NCBI GenBank assembly: GCA_947561585.1
Contig: CANNZV010001135.1
Coordinates: forward strand, 124,001 to 188,000
DNA: 64,000 bases
From: Caprella mutica
Taxonomy: Eukaryota; Arthropoda; Malacostraca; Amphipoda; Caprellidae
Direction of reading: 5' to 3'
Made by a program: the position numbers and the translations under genes. The notes beneath the pieces were generated by a model. That model ran no database searches. It had not been told where the DNA came from and saw only the letters and a list, made by a program, of their open reading frames with translations. Positions 20,941 to 33,320 of this stretch are shown piece after piece; the stretch's first letter is position 1; the number at the start of each line of letters is the position of its first letter.

Positions 20941-21255
20941 CTTCCAGTGACCAAAGTTTCACTATTGTACGATCAATATTATTAAAATTATTCTCAAAAT
21001 AGTGATCTGCAATAAAGCGATGGACGCAGTTTATACTTGATTGATTTCTTTTCTACTAACTGTTATATGTTATATAACCTTAGCTCCACAAAGTGCATTG
21101 AAAGTACCTTTAATAATATCTCATTTTATACATATAGCTATTCTATATAGGATCTATTAAAATTAATTAATGGGTGGCCATGGGTGGGCCGGTAGCACTG
21201 TGGATTTGTACTTATCAATTTGAAAGTACTGGCATCGACCGCTAAGATATGATGC
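20941..21255. other. Spacer with an extra mariner-like terminus
   Basis: No coding sequence is visible. GCAATAAAGCGATGGAC at about 21008-21024 repeats the terminal motif of the preceding element. Confidence 0.4.
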
Positions 21256-21258
21256 AAA

Positions 21259-22085
21259 TCAGACGTGCGCCACCACCCTCACACCATAATGATAGAGTTT
21301 GGACAACAAAATACTATGATCTACGCAATCAAAAGCCTCCTTGAAGTCCAAGAAGAGCGAAAACATGTATTTGTTATTATCTAGATTATTGTATACTTCC
21401 TGAACGTGATTTAAGATAGCATGAGTAGTTGATCTCTTATGTCTGAATCCATACTGACCAGAAAGCAATATGTTGTGACTTTCTAGATAATTTATCAACT
21501 TAGAGTGAACTACTTTTTCTAATATTTTGCTGAAAATATTCAATATAGAGATGGGTCGATAGTTATTTAGATTAGATGATTCACCTCCCTTTAAATAGCC
21601 AGTCTGGAAAATTGCTTAGGCAAACAGATGAACTCTATATGCTAAATGTTGCGGATTTCAGCAATTCAGCAATTTATCATTAATTTTTGAAGTCTGTAAA
21701 ACTCCAAACAGAGTAATTAGTTCAACAGAAAGCACCTATTTTTCCAGACTGGTAAGATAGGAACAATTCTGGCTATCTTGTACACGTCAGGAAATATACC
21801 CATACTTAATGAGTTATTAAACAAATCTGCCAAGACAGGAGACAATATACGAGATACACTCGTTAATAGTACTACAGGAAAAGAAACACTGTCATATGGC
21901 TTATTTTTTAAATTGTTTATAATAACTTCTATTTCATTTGACAGGACAGGCGAGAAAAATAAAGAGTGTGGAAAGCTACCTGATAGATAATCACTTGGAC
22001 AAAAATTACACGAAGGAACTGATTCAGCTATACTACTTCCAACCGATGAGAAATGCAAGTTAAAAACTCTACATATATCATTCAT
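21259..22085 (-). pseudogene. Reverse transcriptase, finger region, interrupted
   Basis: Two minus-strand frames. 21717-22085 holds the lead-in with NNLKNKPYDS and the segment IARIVPIL. 21259-21543 holds [16 protein letters not shown] and the first catalytic strand [13 protein letters not shown]. Between them, at 21599-21756, lies an extra hairpin-like piece flanked by CCAGTCTGGAAAA and its complement; it interrupts what should be continuous coding just upstream of NNYRPISIL. The YxDD box and the thumb are absent. Confidence 0.75.
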
Positions 22086-22104
22086 ATCCTTATATGTGAC
22101 ATCA

Positions 22105-22875
22105 TCAATTTATCAATATTACCTTTAGTTCGCTTCGAACCCCCAACAAATTCCACGTTCTTTTTATATTGCCTATTGCTTCATTAAACTTTCTCGTATA
22201 ATAGCCCCTCCTAGCAACTCTAATCATACTAGTTACAAAATTTCTATAGCGTTTATAAGTATGTCCCTGCCTATACAAAACAAGAAACTTTTGTCGTTTC
22301 TTAATATTCCCAACAATGGTACTATCAATCCACAGTTTAAGTTTATTTTTAGCAGAAATAGTTTTTGAGATTAGAGGAATATGAGTATTGTAATAGTTCA
22401 TTAACACAGAATTGAAATTCGAAAAAGAAATATTAATATCCAGATTAGTTACAATGGGAGTGAAATCATGATAAGAAAGAGCTGCATTAAAACAATTAGT
22501 AGTGCTAGCATTGATTAGACGGTAGGTGATAGTGTCCGAAATAGAATCACCGCTGGAAGTTCTAAAGACATTTTTATTTATGTAAAATATAGGGAAATGA
22601 TCAGATAAGCTAGAGGTGATTATTCCACTTTTGCTATTGAAGGGAGAGGAAGAAAATATATTATCAATTAGTGTGCATGAATCAGTAGTCACTCTAGTTG
22701 GTCTAGTAATATTTGGAATAAGAGAATTTGCATGCATGATATCTCTAAATAAATTGGAGTAGTTGTTATCCGCACTGTCAATAAGATTAATATTAAAGTC
22801 ACCACACACCAACAACTCACAGTACCCTGCGGCAGATAGGCGACCCAACATATGATCAACTAAATCAATGAACAA
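22105..22875 (-). pseudogene. AP-endonuclease C-terminal half and linker
   Basis: Carries the GDFNINL box and the closing SLSDHFPIF box (SDH catalytic pair) of the endonuclease, then a charged linker with KLWID and a tyrosine/arginine-rich helix before the reverse transcriptase. About 256 codons are open. Confidence 0.78.
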
Positions 22876-23474
22876 GCCGATATTACTGTTAGGGGGACGA
22901 TATAAACAACAATAGCAAATTTTTTCCCATCCCTACGACATTCAGCCACCAGAGCTTCACCAAAGTCATTAGAAACACAAAATTCATCAAGAGATTGAGA
23001 CCTAAATCGGTTGTTAACATACACACTAACTCCTCCCCCTCTTACGTTACCACCCCTTAATGCATGATAAACCTGGTAATTATCAATATTCACTAAGTCA
23101 CAGTTAGAATTATTTAGCCAAGTTTCAGTTAAACAAATGATATCAAAATCCACTGCCAGTAATTTAACTTCAGACACAAATTCATCTAATTTAGGTAACA
23201 GGGATCGTATATTATAGTGAATCACGGACAGGTTAACGTTACTTCCTAAATTTAGTTTCACAAATTCTTCAATTGTGTAGTATTGACTTTGATTAGCTGA
23301 GTCCAGAGTAGGATAGAGAACATTAAAATGATTCAAGTCAACGTCATCAAATATGTCGTGACTCACGGAAACATCACAGAGATACCATACATCGCATAAC
23401 AATACAACAATAACACCATAATTACGCAATGCACAATACAAACAACAAAATAAATACAAAGATAAGGGTGTCAC
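22860..23474 (-). pseudogene. AP-endonuclease domain, N-terminal half
   Basis: The reading contains the metal-binding endonuclease motifs HYNIRSLLPK (asparagine) and LTETWLN (glutamate), and the GGGVSVYV strand of the exonuclease-endonuclease-phosphatase fold. The domain is continued in another frame at 22105-22875, so a shift lies near 22870. In a working element this enzyme nicks the target DNA to prime reverse transcription. Confidence 0.75.
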
Positions 23475-23742
23475 GTAAATAATAAGGACATGAAAACATG
23501 ATACCCAGCAGATAGAGAAGAGAAAGCATTAGCAAGAGAGCAAGCTGTAGTAAGTATCTAATTTGCAAAGGACCACAGAAGCAAGTCACTAAGTTTAAAT
23601 ACTCAAACTTAGGCTTACGCATAGTCCACATGTGATATGACAGATCGTTACATATGTTCAAATATGTACGACTGTATTCTCCAGGAATATTAACCATAAG
23701 ATATCTTTGAACAATAATGAGGATTAGCATATTTGTAATGAG

Positions 23743-24129
23743 TCATTCACGCTTCTGTGACAATATTTGATCAGGAGCAAGACCAAGTTCAATTCTACAA
23801 AACTCATCCAGGGCACTTTGCGAGTCGACGAATACTTTCCTGCTCCTTGATTGTCCATTGAGAGCCTTCATCCACAGAAAAAACTTCCCACTACGTGACC
23901 CACAAAACTCAATTCTTTCAGGGTGTTTTCTTTTTATTTGTCTTATAGAGAAAAGAATGCCAGCTCTTGATGCTATTAGGTTGTCACCAATGAACAAATT
24001 TGTCGGCTTAACAGTTTTGCAAGTTTTTAGTAGATCATCTTTAATTTCACCATTAGCCAATTTAAGTAGGATATTTCTCTTGTTCGGGTTTTGACTAGTA
24101 GGCCGTCGCCCCAAGCGATATGCTGCCAA
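23743..24129 (-). pseudogene. ORF1-like fragment of the non-LTR element
   Basis: A 128-residue minus-strand frame opens with YRLGRRPTSQNPNKRNILLK, followed by a helical basic segment, a FIGDNLIASR motif and a C-terminal part with FCGSRSGKFFLW. The RLG-R...NILLK...N/DL layout is typical of the RNA-binding C-terminal region of ORF1 proteins of L1/Jockey-type elements. It lies about 270 bp upstream of the endonuclease frame. It probably began further upstream. Confidence 0.6.
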
Positions 24130-24293
24130 GATATTTCCAGGCAGCAGCTCTTATTTGAGATAATTTCGTATGACATCTGTTGCAACTAAGGCAGAGTTCT
24201 CATCTGACCGTTCAATCGGAAGAACACTCCCCCGATAGAATGATTCTTGAAGTGATTTGAGAATTGTTTCGGGCATTCATTTTCTTCGTACAT

Positions 24294-24407
24294 TCAGAAG
24301 ATTAGTGGCACACCTGCTTTTGTTTTCTTCCCAACCATGGTATGTCTAGGAATATTCCACACTACTTTACTGCATTTTGGACACTCTGTCTTTTTTTTGT
24401 AGGGCAT
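24294..24407 (-). pseudogene. Small cysteine-motif frame at 5' side of the non-LTR element
   Basis: A 37-residue frame from an internal ATG: MPYKKKTECPKCSKVVW followed by histidine. The CxxC with a downstream histidine looks like half a zinc finger, and may be the N-terminus of the element's first ORF broken by a frameshift. Nothing more can be assigned. Confidence 0.3.
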
Positions 24408-24499
24408 AATAATAAACTCAAGTATAATAATGCTGTATCCAATAGAGTAATAGTAGAATTTATAATACTTAGCATCTGAAATAAATGTGAGAATCAATT

Positions 24500-26306
24500 T
24501 TAAATTTTAGGTAATTTTTGAAGAAATCAATTTATTGACAAGAATTTATAAAATCCTCCTGAAGTGTTTTCAGAAAATTATGTAGCTAGGTAATATAATT
24601 CAAAATAGTTCTAAGTTAACCAAATTTGAGAGCATGAAGCTAATTCAAATTGCAGGTATTATGATTCAATAGTGATTTATATTTTTATAAATTCATATAT
24701 TCCAAAAACTATACACAAAACTAACCCCTCACCCAATGTTCAATAAGAGAACAGGGGGGTTCTATTTATTTTATCGAAAATATTTATATAAACATTGTAT
24801 TTAGGAAATATTTCTAAAAATATGCTGTTCTGTTTACAGAAGATGAAAGCCATTGTTAACCTTAGGATAATTTCACACCAAAACTAACACGGCAATATTA
24901 AAAACACAGGAATAGATTGAGGATTTAAAACCAGCCAATGTTAATAATTAGAATTTAAAACCACAAATATGACTATAATTACCTCTCTCTAATAAATTAA
25001 TTATATTTAATGACAAATTGTAATCAAATTAGTTAGACCACTAATCTAAGCATAACCATTGAAAGCAATGATTCAATTCTCAAACATTAGAGATAATATA
25101 AAAGATTACCTATGTCATATACCTAGCATTTAAAAGTTCACAAGTCTCTGATTTTTCCACATTTATTAAACCCCACTTTAAAATAACAATAATTGTATTT
25201 TGGTCATCACTGAAAATTTCAAGTTAAGTAGTTAGCTAATTATAGAAATTTTTTGTAGATAAGCAAAATTTCATTCTAAATTAATTTATACAGTAATACT
25301 TCTTATTTTAATTTTACATTCAATAATTTAACACTCACATTAATTTTTCATTAGGCTGGTTGTGCTGATCTCAGCAATAAAGCGCCATCATCGGCTGCTT
25401 TACCAAATGGGTAGACTGAGTTTCCTGAGTCACCGGCTCTTTTTAATTGTTGTCGTTGCAGTAGGAGGTTGTACTACTTCCCTACTGCCCAAATTTTCTT
25501 GTTTTGTTCTATACTTTCAATTGAAAGTTTCTATTTAATAAAAGTGTATTGTTTATTATTAAATGTATACATAGTTTCGATCCTTCAGTAGCATTGTAAT
25601 TCTATTTTAAATAATTCATGTGTATCCTTCAATTTATTTAATGGCATATAGCTATAGTTACCGTACAACCGCACCTACCCTAACTAATTATTCGAAATCT
25701 TTAATAGCCATTAATTTAAGTGGTATTTTTCATATTATATAGTGTTGAATCATTTAATAGAATTAACCATTAACGTTTACAAATTTAGGATTATACTTTT
25801 CGTTTATCTTTACAGATTAATTCTTTCATAAATACGTGTTAAATAGCTATGTGATCGCAGATACGACCGTTAACCTAATTTGCTCCTAACAAAACTTTTC
25901 AGTGGCACTCTAAAAATGTTGTAAGTCTGCGGTTCATTTATTACATTATATCTAATTCAAATATCAATCTCTATATCGTCCTTTAATTTAATATCTTACA
26001 TTGTCATATATCTATATATTATCCAATAACTATTATTCTATAGTTTTCATTTAAATTCAGTGCTGTAATAGTTTGATTATATTTTACTATATTATGTAGT
26101 AATTGTACCTAACTAATTCTAATGATGCTATTTATATTACTATTGTATATAGGTACTGATTTGTGCGATGTAATTTTTCTTCTACAGGTTACTAACTAAA
26201 TAAACATACTCCTGCTAGTATGTTTTCTTGGTCCGTCGTGCCGAGACACTGGTATTAAATTTTTAATTCATTTTGATTATTTCATGAAAATATTTTTTTT
26301 ATAATA
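24500..26306. other. AT-rich intergenic sequence, no gene seen
   Basis: Both strands lack usable reading frames. A short GCAATAAAGCG near 25373 echoes the mariner terminus. No other structure was recognised. Confidence 0.5.
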
Positions 26307-26314
26307 GTTAAAAC

Positions 26315-26668
26315 CAGGGCTGTGGTTTTAGTCAGAGTTAAAGGATTTTTTGGTGGAGTCGGAGTCGAAAATTTGTACCAACTCAAACTCCAAGCTATAG
26401 ATACAAGTCATGAAAATTTAGATCCTTTTTATTTGTTGTTCATCATCTTGAATATATCATAAAAACTAATAACTGTTCATAGATATGAATTAAATCAATA
26501 TTTAAAAGTCTAAACACTCAAATGACTCAATATTGCATATAAAAATACTGTAAAACTGTTTGTCGGAGTCGAGGAGTAGGTGAAATTCTTTATAAAGGAG
26601 TCGAAGTCGATAAATTCAAAATAGAGGAGTCGGAGTCTAACATTTTATGTACCGACTCTGCAGCCCTG
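26315..26668. mobile_element. hAT-like MITE, 354 bp
   Basis: Ends are CAGGGCTG and CAGCCCTG, and repeated GGAGTCGGAGTC motifs lie at both subterminal regions in opposite orientation. It is flanked by GTTAAAAC (26307-26314) and GATAAAAC (26669-26676), a seven-of-eight match to the 8-bp duplication typical of hAT transposons. It is too short to encode a transposase. Confidence 0.75.
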
Positions 26669-26676
26669 GATAAAAC

Positions 26677-28600
26677 TTAGAAAAACTAAGTATGAATTTA
26701 TATTCCATTATTCTAAATATGGCTACAAAGTCACCAGTGTAGTGAGAATATGAAATTGTCTCCAATATTGTTAACACTTTCACCAGGAGACAGAGCTCCG
26801 CCACCCTTTGCCCCAAGTCACCACAATAAAAATATTTTGAAGGAAAATATTAGTTTCCTAGTGGAGATTTTACAATCGAAAATATACTTCCTTTAGCTAC
26901 ATTTCTGATGCATTGAAACTAATTTAAAAGGAGATTTACTTTTTAATTGCAAATGTTTTCAATTTATTTTATCCCTCAAAAGTAATCATTCACTAATTAT
27001 ATACTTCCAAGTTACTTAAATTTTTCCCTTTGAAAGTTTCCATCTGAATGGCAGTTTTGTTCATACTATGAAACATAGATAGAAATGCAGCTATTTAAAA
27101 GCTACTATTAATCAATTACAATATTTTGAAGTTTGCAAAGCTCCAAAAGAGAAGTCCATTTATCAGAGAACATCTAATTCAGCACAATAAACAATAAGGA
27201 TAATTGCTCATTGCCAGTAGTCACTGCTTGCTAAAATGCCCCACTATGCAAGTTGTGAAACACCGATAATGGTGTTACGTTTTTACGTTTCAATGTGTAG
27301 AAACAGATAATTTGAGACATAAGAAAAATAAATTATTGTAAAATTTCTCATTTGCAACTTTATTAAGGCCATAGGACCTTTTAGCGAAAACACTAACTGC
27401 ACCACACTTTAGCTGAAAATATGCAAATTTATAGCAAAATAAGGTATAACTATTTTATAGTAAAAAACAATAAATTCAATCTTTTATCACAGTTAAATCT
27501 GGCCGGGAGAGGCCCCACCCCCGATTTGACCAATAACCTAATTATAGGTCCACTATATGTCATTAATTCATAATATATATATATATAGGTAGCCTTTTTG
27601 AAATTATCAGCACGAGTGTTTTCAGCGAAAGTACCAGTCACCTTTTGAAGAAAAAAAATAGCTTCATCGAAAAGCATAATTACTATGATCTCTTTACCCA
27701 ATTACCTATATCTTATAAGCCCTTGTCAAGAGGCTTGCAACCAGTAAGCCAATTTCACAAAAATTCTGAGTCAAGCCAATTTTAGCTCATTTTACAATTT
27801 CAAGCCAAAATTAGCATGGAACCATAAGAATTAATTCAAAATTTCAAGTCAATTAATTGGCCTCAACTGACATACTTTCAAACATATAGTTTATTAAAAA
27901 TAGCAAGATTCATAAAATCACTATTCATCTCCAAAGACCAAAATAGGCTAAATTTTTCCTAAATGATTGAATTATCATTAATTCTCTCCAAAAATAATAT
28001 TTTAGCTGTCATGGACTATTTTTGATTATTTAACTTCTGAGTTGTAGATTATTAAAGTCGAGTAGCCCAATGAATTTTCTATTTGAACAGAAACACACGT
28101 GCCTGAAACCAGACAAAATAAACCTAATTAGGAAATATGCACAATACAAAATTTGAAGTAGTTTCCTAAATCCTAAAGTTAAACATTCATAGCTTGAGAT
28201 ATGCGGCATAAAATAAGTTGTGAGACAAACGTAATAATTCAAAATAATAGTAATTTAAACAATTAGCTAAATCCTAGATGGAAAATAAAGTAATTTAAAC
28301 ACTAATGAGGTCAAAAGGATCACACAAAATTACTTACAAGTTATGGTGGAACACAGGTATGCGAGAACTCAGGTATCGAGAGCACCACAGGTAGTGAAAA
28401 AGTAGATAGATCTGCGGTATTCGTACAGGTAAAAAAGTTAACAGATGACAAACGACAAGCGTTATTAAAGATAGTTAATGAGTAATGGATAAGATACATA
28501 TATGAATGATAGAAATGATTAATTGAAATAAATTCATAACACTCCCCACATGATTATGAAAGTCTACTTCAAATCACAAAAATGGTTATACATTATAAGC
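26677..28600. other. AT-rich intergenic sequence, no gene seen
   Basis: No coding sequence or RNA gene is recognised. A stretch of dinucleotide AT repeat lies near 27572-27590. Confidence 0.5.
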
Positions 28601-28617
28601 ATCAATATATAGCTAGT

Positions 28618-29388
28618 CTACATAACAGTGGAAAACTTATGTGTGGCTGATGGAATAAGCAAAACAGTATCATGAACATGTCTCTCTAAACAAGATGTCT
28701 TAATGTTACCATCGACACTAGATACCAGTTTTAATATTAAAGAACGAATAAGGCCATCTTTACCTAATTTAACATCTTTTACCAAAGCAATCGGCCAAGA
28801 GTTCCTCTTTGATTTTTGTTTTAACAGTACAAGATCACCTACAGCAATACATGTATTTTTACCTTGTAATTTATGCCTAACATGTAATCTAATAATATAG
28901 TTCAACCTCCAACCAGACCAGAACTGATCAGCTAGGAATTGTACAAGTCTCCACCTTAACTTACCATAGCATAACAAGTCTCGCTTGTCAAATATTAAAA
29001 ATAGCGAGGTTTTAGAGGGTCGGGTCCACCCCTTCAGGGAACTCAACCCCTCACTCGTAGTTCCTGAAGGAATTTCCTCTTCTGTAAAGATTTTATCCTT
29101 CTTGTTTTTAATGGAAAAATATTGTCCGAATATATCCATAGTTGGAGGATCAGCACCCTCCTTCATGGTGAGAAGTCCTGCGAGCGACAACATCAGAGGA
29201 TCGGATGATACCTCCCAGAGAGGAGTATTGTTGACTATGGAACACGCTTCCTGAAATAGAGAACACGCTTCATCTCTTGAGAGAGATCTATTTCCCATTT
29301 GTCTCAGTGAAGAATTGAGACAACTCTTTATTGCACCAATTTTTCGTTCCCATATTCCTCCTTGGAAACTCGCATTTGGAGTTATCAT
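28618..29388 (-). pseudogene. BEL/Pao integrase catalytic end and C-terminal domain
   Basis: An open frame of 256 codons. It begins within the catalytic core (ASFQGGIWERKIGAIK, containing the third acidic residue) and runs through the helix with SLFQEACSIVNNTPL into the C-terminal region typical of BEL elements (WRLVQFLADQFWSGW, GDLVLLKQK, WPIALVKDVKLGKDGL). The final part shows residues around RHVHDTVLL. This is the longest undamaged part of the element. Confidence 0.85.
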
Positions 29389-29598
29389 CTCCCATTTTGT
29401 TCTTCAGTAAACTTCTGCAGTTGGATCACGCTTGACGAAGATTCCATTTGATGTTTTTCCTTGATCGCTGATGATGAACTTACAAGAGCCTCTCATACTC
29501 CAGAACCTTCTAAGGGCATTCCTGAAGTGAGTTATATCCATTCCGGAAAGAGGTTCTATGTGAACTGCCCGGCTGTACAAACAGGTGAAGAGTAAACC

Positions 29599-29853
29599 CT
29601 AGAGCTTCTTGTTTGCGACTGTACTTCTGGTATTCGATCCATCATGTATTATATATGGACCGAATACATCTATTCCTGTGTTTTTAAAGGGGGGTACCTT
29701 TTCTAGTCTCTGTATTGCGAGGTTAGACATCATTTGAGTTTGCAACGGACTTCTTAGAGCTCTACACACAAAGCAGCTGCTTATCATACTTCTAACAGTC
29801 TTACAGCTGCCAAGAAGGTAATAACCAGCCTCCCTTAAAGCACTATGAGTGAA
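29599..29853 (-). pseudogene. BEL/Pao integrase zinc-binding domain, downstream part
   Basis: Minus-strand reading with FTHSALREAGYYLLGS, the CFVCRAL cysteine pair of the HHCC finger and IDVFGPY, the strand with the first catalytic aspartate. The upstream histidines of the finger are on the other side of the foldback element, around 30790-30850, in a different frame. Confidence 0.72.
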
Positions 29854-30780
29854 GGTTCTAGGTAAATTGCTCGAAAACAATTGCTCGAAAAACAATTGCT
29901 CGAATGAACAATTGCTCGAAAGAACAATTGCTCGAAAGACAATTGCTCGAAAAACAATTGCTCGAATTTTCAAATTGCTCGAATGAACAAAATTGCTCGA
30001 ATTATAAAATTACACAGTTTTCGATTTTATAAAAGTCAGTTATTCATGAAGTGGAGCTGCACATAACAATCCTTGTTTCTTATTAGTAATTGGTCATTAA
30101 TCATTCTATAATTGATATTAATTATTACTGATTGTGCATAATCTTTTTTTTAGACCGTTTGTGTCATCTCGTATGTAACATGTGAAATGTAATCATGTGG
30201 TGAATCACTATTATTCATGTTTTTTTATCATAAAACCCGAATTTTTTTTTGTAGATTTATAAAGACTCTGCCATAACTTTGAGTTATTTCACCTATTGAG
30301 GTACCACATACAGATAGGCTAGTAATAAATAAATTTTCAGGTTTTATGAAAAACATGAATAGTAGTGATTCACCACATGATTCCAATTCACATGTTACAT
30401 ACGAGATGGCACAAACGGTATAAAAAAAAGATTATGCAGAATGAGTAATAATTAAAATCATTTATAGAATGATTAATGATCAATTACTGAAAAGAAACTA
30501 GGATTGTTAGGAGCAGCTCCACTTCATGAATAACTGACTTTTATAAAATCGAAAACTGTGCACTTTTATAATTCGAGCAATTTTGTTCATTCGAGCAATT
30601 TGTTAATTCGAGCAATTGTTCATTCGAGCAATTGTACGTTCGAGCAATTGTTTTTCGAGCAATTGTCTTTCGAGCAATTGTTCTTTCGAGCAATTGTTCA
30701 TTCGAGCAATTGTTTTTCGAGCAATTGTTTTCGAGCAATTGTCTTTCGAGCAATTGTTTTCGAGCAATTTACCGGCTACC
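29854..30780. mobile_element. Foldback element, 927 bp, with 9-bp target duplication
   Basis: An almost complete palindrome. Each arm begins with a tandem array of about 14-bp units (AATTGCTCGAA, with A, AA, TGA, AGA variants), followed by inner sequence around 30010-30235 that returns inverted at 30330-30560, and a short centre near 30240-30320. The termini are GGT and ACC. ATGAGTGAA flanks it at 29845-29853 and 30781-30789. Nine-base duplications are typical of Mutator-like elements. It lies inside the integrase zinc-binding domain of the BEL element, so it is younger. No coding capacity. Confidence 0.85.
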
Positions 30781-31310
30781 ATGAGTGAAGTGCCTTCCTG
30801 AATGCATAGCTTTGTGATGACAATGGTGAAGAATTGAAAGGCTAAAAAGTGATTCTTCAGAAGTAGGATTGGATGCTTCACTTCATATGCGAAGGGACCG
30901 ACTTTCAGTCTCCCACCTACTCTGATGACACCTATCAGATCAAGGAATGGGTCTAGTTTGGATAGCTCATGTTTTATGCTTATTGTCTCTCCCTGTTGAA
31001 TCTTAGCAATAACGTCACCGTAAACATCAAGTTGTGCACACGTTATCAAAAACTTCACTGCTGTAGAACGGTCGGTACAAAGTGTTCGGGTTGCTAATGA
31101 AATTCATAGGTTCTGACGAGCCTTGTCTAACCAGTACCTCATCTTTAGAATGAATTTCACAATTTCAATAGTCTTGTCCCAATTCATTGTCTTATTACAA
31201 ATCGACACACTGAGAAAGGGACCATAAACTGTCTGAATTTTCAGCTGTGAAAGAAAGACCTTCTTTGGACTTACTTCTTCGGGAAGTTCTTCATCCAGTG
31301 GGGGAATATT

Positions 31311-31865
31311 CTAACTGCTTTCAGGTGTTACCAGCTTTTGGAGCTCAACTGGACCTGTCAACCAGCAACTCTGAAGCAGTTGTTGTGGAGTGTGAGCTCT
31401 GGTTCCTATATCCGCTGGATTCTTTTCAGTTGACACAAACTTCCATTGGTCAATAGAAGAGTTCTGCAATATTATTTCAACTCTTCTTGAAACGTATCGT
31501 TGGAACTGTTTTTGCTCGTTTCGAATATAGCCGAGCACAACAAGTGAATCAGTGTAGAAGTAGACGCCATCTACATTGGGAACCTCCTTTTGAATTCTTC
31601 GAGCAGCTATAACTTCTTCCACGGCAGCGCATAGCTCTAGACGAGGAATGGAAGTAGCCAGAAGAGGAGCTACCTTTGAACCAGCTTTTAGGAAAGATAC
31701 GGCTACGTCTTGTGAGTTGATTGATTGTAGATAGGATACGTACGCTATCGCATCCTTAGAAGCATCGCAGTAAACGTGGATGTATCTCTTGACTACAGGA
31801 CCAAAGTCGATGGGAGTGAAGCACCTAGGAATCTCTCTGATTGAAACTTCTGATAAGGACGACAT
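31311..31865 (-). pseudogene. BEL/Pao RNase H domain
   Basis: Minus-strand frame of 184 codons: YIHVYCDASKDAIAYVSY (first catalytic aspartate), IPRLELCAAVEE (glutamate), VYFYTDSLVVLGYI (aspartate), then WKFVSTEKNPADIGTR and the W-LTGP segment. These are the RNase H motifs in the right order. The frame passes into the reverse transcriptase reading by a shift near 31830. Confidence 0.85.
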
Positions 31866-32720
31866 ACAGGATTCCCACTGAGGTAGATATCTTGGGGCAA
31901 CTGATCATCCCAATCATAGTTCTCGTACAGATTAGATTTAGTCTTAGGTGGCACTATCTGTCTTTGGTACAGTTTACCGACAAGTGTTACGGGCTCTGTG
32001 ATTCCAAGAGGATCATACATTGAACTTTTTATAGAGAGTATGTCCCTTTTGGTGAATGGTTTCGACTTCATGTCGTTTCTTAGCATCAACTTGTCCCTTT
32101 TAGTTTTCCACAGCAATCCAAGAGTCGAGGACACAGAACCTTCTGGGAAAATTTCCTTCGATTCCTCTGCCTTCTCTGAGCAATGAAAACTATTCATCAC
32201 ATCTTGTGAGTTTGAAACTAGTTTATGAAGCCTGATGTTGTAGAAACTAAGAAGACTTTTAGCTCCTGAGAGTTTATCTATAGCCTCGTTGACCGATCCA
32301 GCCGAGCCCAGACCATCATCGACTCCTCCACGAACAGTCTAGAAGAGTCCCGACACTACACAGGAGTGTACTTGCCAGCATAGCGTAGAGCATAGTTTGC
32401 TACAGCTGGACTACAGGTGTTGCCGAAGACGTACACAACAGCCTGAAACTATAACTCTATAACTTTCAGACATTGGTTCAACTTTGACTTATCTCTGGTA
32501 AGGCGCGAAAGAGTATTGTAAGTTCTATTGAATACGGCAGTTTTATTGCAAGGTAAAGGTGATTTAGATTTTAATAGCAATGGTAATCTTATATTACCGT
32601 CTGGATTGAATTCAACACTACTATTCATTATATGTATAAATTTCTTCTCATCCCTGTATAGATCTAATAACTCATCGTTTTCAGTTTCCGCAGTTGAATC
32701 TAAATATTTCTAACTAGTCG
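31793..32720 (-). pseudogene. BEL/Pao reverse transcriptase remnant
   Basis: 31793-32200 holds the post-palm part (LGLLWKTKRDKL, MYDPLGITEPVT, NYDWDDQLP). Near 32290-32330 the catalytic box reads as GVDD instead of the usual YVDD, with a shift and a stop just before it; VFGNTCSPAVANYAL lies near 32410-32450. Upstream, 32530-32710 reads a lead-in segment with LPLLLKSKSPLP. The polymerase is mostly present but has several shifts and stops. Confidence 0.75.
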
Positions 32721-32980
32721 GAAATGTTACGTTTGCCTCAAAGTGTTGGCGAATATCTAATTGAGTTTTGAGAACAACAGCGTAAGGGTTATTTGAATTA
32801 GAAACTGAGGGACCCACTAGACCCCAACCAAGAGATGTGTTATGAACAATGGGAGCACGGTTCCCGAACACCCTAGTAGCCATAGCTGGACCACAGTTAC
32901 TACCAGCAAGTAATAAAACTTCATAGTTTCCAACACTGTCAATAAAGTTACTAGAGAATCTAGAAATATTTCTAATATTC

Positions 32981-33289
32981 CTAACAGAAGAAGATGTAAC
33001 TATTAACTTGGAAACGAGTGTCAGGTATGCAATAACTTGAAAATAACTGAGGTAAATTAATCCATTTAGACTCGTTTACTCCTCTTATCTGAATATCATT
33101 AGCTATGGAGCCATTTACCAATGATGATACATCTTGCATTGTAGTCATTTTATATTGAGTAGAAGATACTTTTAATTGGAAATGCTCCATCAATTTGTCA
33201 TCTATGAAGCTAGTATTAGACTGTTCGTCAACGATACAATAACAAAGAAATGTCTTACCATTAGGTTCGGCTCTTACCTCAACAAGCAT
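32981..33289 (-). pseudogene. BEL/Pao aspartic protease-like region
   Basis: A minus-strand frame of 102 codons with a VRAEPNGK strand and IVDEQSNTSFIDDKL, which aligns with the D-S/T-G active-site loop of BEL proteases but with the glycine replaced. A strand containing MTTMQDVSS follows. The active-site change makes activity unlikely. Confidence 0.65.
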
Positions 33290-33320
33290 TGTTTTACTAA
33301 AGATACCATAATTTTTACTG

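Larger units (their letters stand above)
21256..24407 (-). mobile_element. Degenerate non-LTR retrotransposon (Jockey/CR1-like)
   Basis: Minus-strand fragments in order: a small cysteine-bearing frame, an ORF1-like frame, an apurinic endonuclease in two frames and the first part of a reverse transcriptase. The reverse transcriptase stops before the catalytic YxDD box, so the 3' end of the element is missing. Frames are shifted at several places. Assignment to the Jockey/CR1 group rests on the endonuclease plus the finger-region motifs and is approximate. Confidence 0.75.

Noticed and set aside
29860..30775. CRISPR-like array of GCTCGAA units
   Set aside because: Repeat and spacer lengths are far too short, the units are adjacent, both arms form one palindrome, and the setting is an animal genome with a transposon target duplication.
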